From a bacterium (GTDB lineage Bacteria; Auribacterota; UBA3054): 6,536 nucleotides of DNA. Below are positions 6,229 to 6,536 of this stretch, piece after piece. Position numbers and translations under genes: made by a program. Location: contig JAFSWV010000216.1 in assembly GCA_017444325.1 (NCBI GenBank), forward strand, positions 1 through 6,536. The letters are read 5' to 3'. Every line of letters starts with the position of its first letter. Within the stretch, counting starts at the first letter, position 1. The notes below the pieces were generated by a model that made no database searches, was not told the DNA's origin, and worked only from the letters and a program-made list of their open reading frames with translations.

Positions 6229-6536
6229 ATGAAAAAAATCTCTGCTTTTCTTTTCGCTGCTCTTTTGGCTTCCTATACTTTCGCCATGGGCGTCGTGCCG
6301 GCCATGACGCCATCTCCCCAGAGCACGGATTCCAACTACTGGTGGTGCCTTAAACACAATGGCAAGCTCAACGAAATAAAGGAGCGCGGCGGCGACGTGC
6401 AGGTCGCTTTTTACGGCGACTCCATCACGGAACTTTGGGACTGGGAAGACCGCGGAAAAGCCATCTGGGAAGAGCAGTTTGTACAAGGCCCCTACAAGGG
6501 CATCTGCTTCGGCTACAGCGCCGACTGCACGCAAAA
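6229..6536 (+). CDS. Fourth secreted SGNH hydrolase, 5' part only
   Basis: The frame opened at 6229, two bases after the previous stop, stays open to the window end: 102 codons plus two bases. Residues 1-19 are a signal peptide (MKKISAFLFAALLASYTFA). They are followed by the family opening (TPSPQS at 27-32, YWW at 37-39), the nucleophile block GDSIT at 63-67 with Ser65, and block II Gly95 in GYSAD. GYSAD matches the second SGNH protein, while the first (N domain) and third have GYGGD, so this one may be closer kin to the second, or the pattern may be chance. Whether it carries a second domain, and whether its GTNN and D-x-x-H blocks are intact, cannot be told from this window. By analogy about 360 more residues are expected downstream. 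Confidence 0.88.
   Translation, partial: MKKISAFLFAALLASYTFAMGVVPAMTPSPQSTDSNYWWCLKHNGKLNEIKERGGDVQVAFYGDSITELWDWEDRGKAIWEEQFVQGPYKGICFGYSADCTQ

Larger units (their letters stand above)
2048..6536 (+). repeat. Tandem array of at least four SGNH hydrolase paralogues (seven domain copies visible)
   Basis: Four consecutive genes descend from one ancestor, and the three complete ones are internal duplications, so seven domain units of about 220 residues follow each other. At the DNA level the copies have diverged but keep short identical blocks. GGCGACTCCATCAC, coding for the nucleophile motif, occurs at 2225-2238, 3632-3645, 5012-5025 and 6415-6428. ATCGGCACCAACAAC, coding for the GTNN block, occurs at 2405-2419, 3818-3832, 5198-5212 and 5870-5884. 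The array appears to continue past the window. Such blocks are potential recombination sites for gaining or losing copies. Confidence 0.85.

Overview
The window holds one unbroken, tightly packed row of six genes, all on the + strand, with no non-coding stretch longer than 46 bases. Every gene begins with a Sec-type signal peptide, so the whole block encodes exported proteins. The organism is a Gram-negative-looking bacterium of moderate GC content that uses many AGG/AGA arginine codons. Serial exported esterases of this kind suggest a polysaccharide-degrading gut, rumen or sediment bacterium, perhaps of the PVC group (Lentisphaerota or Kiritimatiellota-like). This taxonomic guess is weak, because there is no RNA or marker gene here.

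Layout. Positions 1-46 are upstream sequence with a perfect 10-bp GC-rich hairpin just before the first start codon. Positions 47-898 encode a secreted alpha/beta-hydrolase esterase of the esterase D / feruloyl-esterase type with a full catalytic triad. Positions 901-2016 encode a secreted protein of unknown function; its middle part looks to me like a trypsin-fold protease domain without catalytic residues, followed by a charged helical tail. From 2048 to the window end comes a tandem array of SGNH/GDSL hydrolases related to the alpha subunits of platelet-activating-factor acetylhydrolase Ib. Three are complete (456, 457 and 463 aa) and the fourth (6229 onward) is cut by the window edge. Each complete protein is two SGNH domains fused head to tail.

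The most notable feature is uneven decay of the second domains. All N-terminal domains keep the catalytic Ser, Gly, Asn and Asp-x-x-His set, as far as the window shows. The C-terminal domain of the first protein has lost the block II Gly, the block III Asn and the catalytic His. That of the second has lost the nucleophilic Ser and the Asn. That of the third is fully intact. This looks like a duplicated family in which the second half has been turned, by different routes, into a non-catalytic partner.

Working hypothesis: the genes form one operon (gaps of 2, 31, 39, 3 and 2 bases) exporting esterases that strip acyl groups, such as acetyl or feruloyl, from plant or mucosal polysaccharides. The substrate cannot be read from the sequence.
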